Part shown: positions 6,763-7,033 of the stretch, piece by piece
Numbering within the stretch: the stretch's first letter is position 1
Layout of the letters: each line of letters starts with the position of its first letter
The notes under the pieces: generated by a model
Database searches by the model: none
What the model was told of the DNA's origin: nothing
The model's input: the letters and a program-made list of their open reading frames with translations, nothing else
Translations under genes and position numbers: made by a program
From: Weeksellaceae bacterium
GTDB taxonomy: Bacteria; Bacteroidota; Bacteroidia; Flavobacteriales; Weeksellaceae
Length of the DNA stretch: 7,033 bases
Assembly: GCA_028698395.1 (NCBI GenBank)
Contig: JAQVDG010000103.1
Location: 1 to 7,033, forward strand
Reading direction: 5' to 3'

Positions 6763-7033
6763 ATGCTTACCTATACAATTAAAGAACTATTAAATAAAGG
6801 AAAAGAAGTCAATTTTCAGAAAGTTTGCGTACAAGGATGGGTGCGTTCATTCAGAAGTAATCGCTTTATTGCGCTTAATGACGGTTCAACTTTAAAAAAC
6901 ATTCAGATTGTTATAGATTTTGAAAACTTTAACCCGGAAATTTTAAAAAGAATACACACGGCTGCGTCTTTAAAAATTATAGGAGAAGTTGTTGAAAGTC
7001 AGGGGGCCGGACAGGAAATTGAAATCATTGCAC
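6763..7033 (+). CDS. asnS: AsnS, asparaginyl-tRNA synthetase (partial, N-terminal part only)
   Basis: Attaches asparagine to tRNA-Asn in the cytoplasm. The 90 codons present read from ATG at 6763 without a stop to the right edge. They cover the N-terminal OB-fold anticodon-binding domain: VQGWVRSFRSNRFIALNDGS (residues about 23-42) and the following NIQIVIDFENF are typical of class IIb synthetases, and most like AsnS. The class II catalytic motifs lie beyond the window. AspS and LysS share the fold, but the RSFRSN and ALNDGS wording favours AsnS. The start is supported by a purine-rich AT leader and the absence of any other Met in this part of the frame. It is on the same strand as truA and the exporter, 110 bp downstream, and probably has its own promoter. 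Confidence 0.9.
   Translation, partial: MLTYTIKELLNKGKEVNFQKVCVQGWVRSFRSNRFIALNDGSTLKNIQIVIDFENFNPEILKRIHTAASLKIIGEVVESQGAGQEIEIIA

Overview
The window comes from an AT-rich genome (roughly 30% GC by eye). It looks like a member of the Bacteroidota, most likely Flavobacteriia. Three things point there: matches to the Bacteroidota -7 promoter element TAnnTTTG upstream of genes, no Shine-Dalgarno-like sequences before starts, and protein sequences (SbcD, SbcC, TruA, AsnS) that read like flavobacterial orthologues. I cannot name the genus.

Layout, left to right. (1) Positions 1-2507, minus strand: sbcC, the ATPase and coiled-coil subunit of the SbcCD nuclease. It is a large gene that runs off the left edge and starts with GTG. 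(2) 2508-2650: a short gap whose right part holds three 22-bp tandem repeats. (3) 2651-3853, minus strand: complete sbcD, the nuclease subunit. sbcD and sbcC are probably one transcription unit. (4) 3854-4143: a divergent intergenic region with a perfect 14-bp inverted repeat, a 7-bp palindrome and a good promoter for the rightward genes. (5) 4144-4905, plus strand: truA, tRNA pseudouridine synthase, probably starting at an internal TTG. (6) 4898-6652, plus strand: a type I ABC exporter half-transporter overlapping truA by 8 bp. (7) 6653-6762: a short gap with two promoter-like elements. (8) 6763-7033, plus strand: the beginning of asnS, asparaginyl-tRNA synthetase, cut by the right edge.

Functionally this is ordinary core-genome content: a DNA-end and hairpin-processing nuclease (SbcCD) diverging from a translation-related pair (truA, then asnS) with a membrane exporter between them. 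I found no mobile element, CRISPR array, rRNA, tRNA or defence island, and no evidence for a new system. The points worth a second look are small: the tandem repeat between sbcD and sbcC, the inverted repeat in the divergent region, and two non-ATG starts that simple gene calling would miss or misplace.
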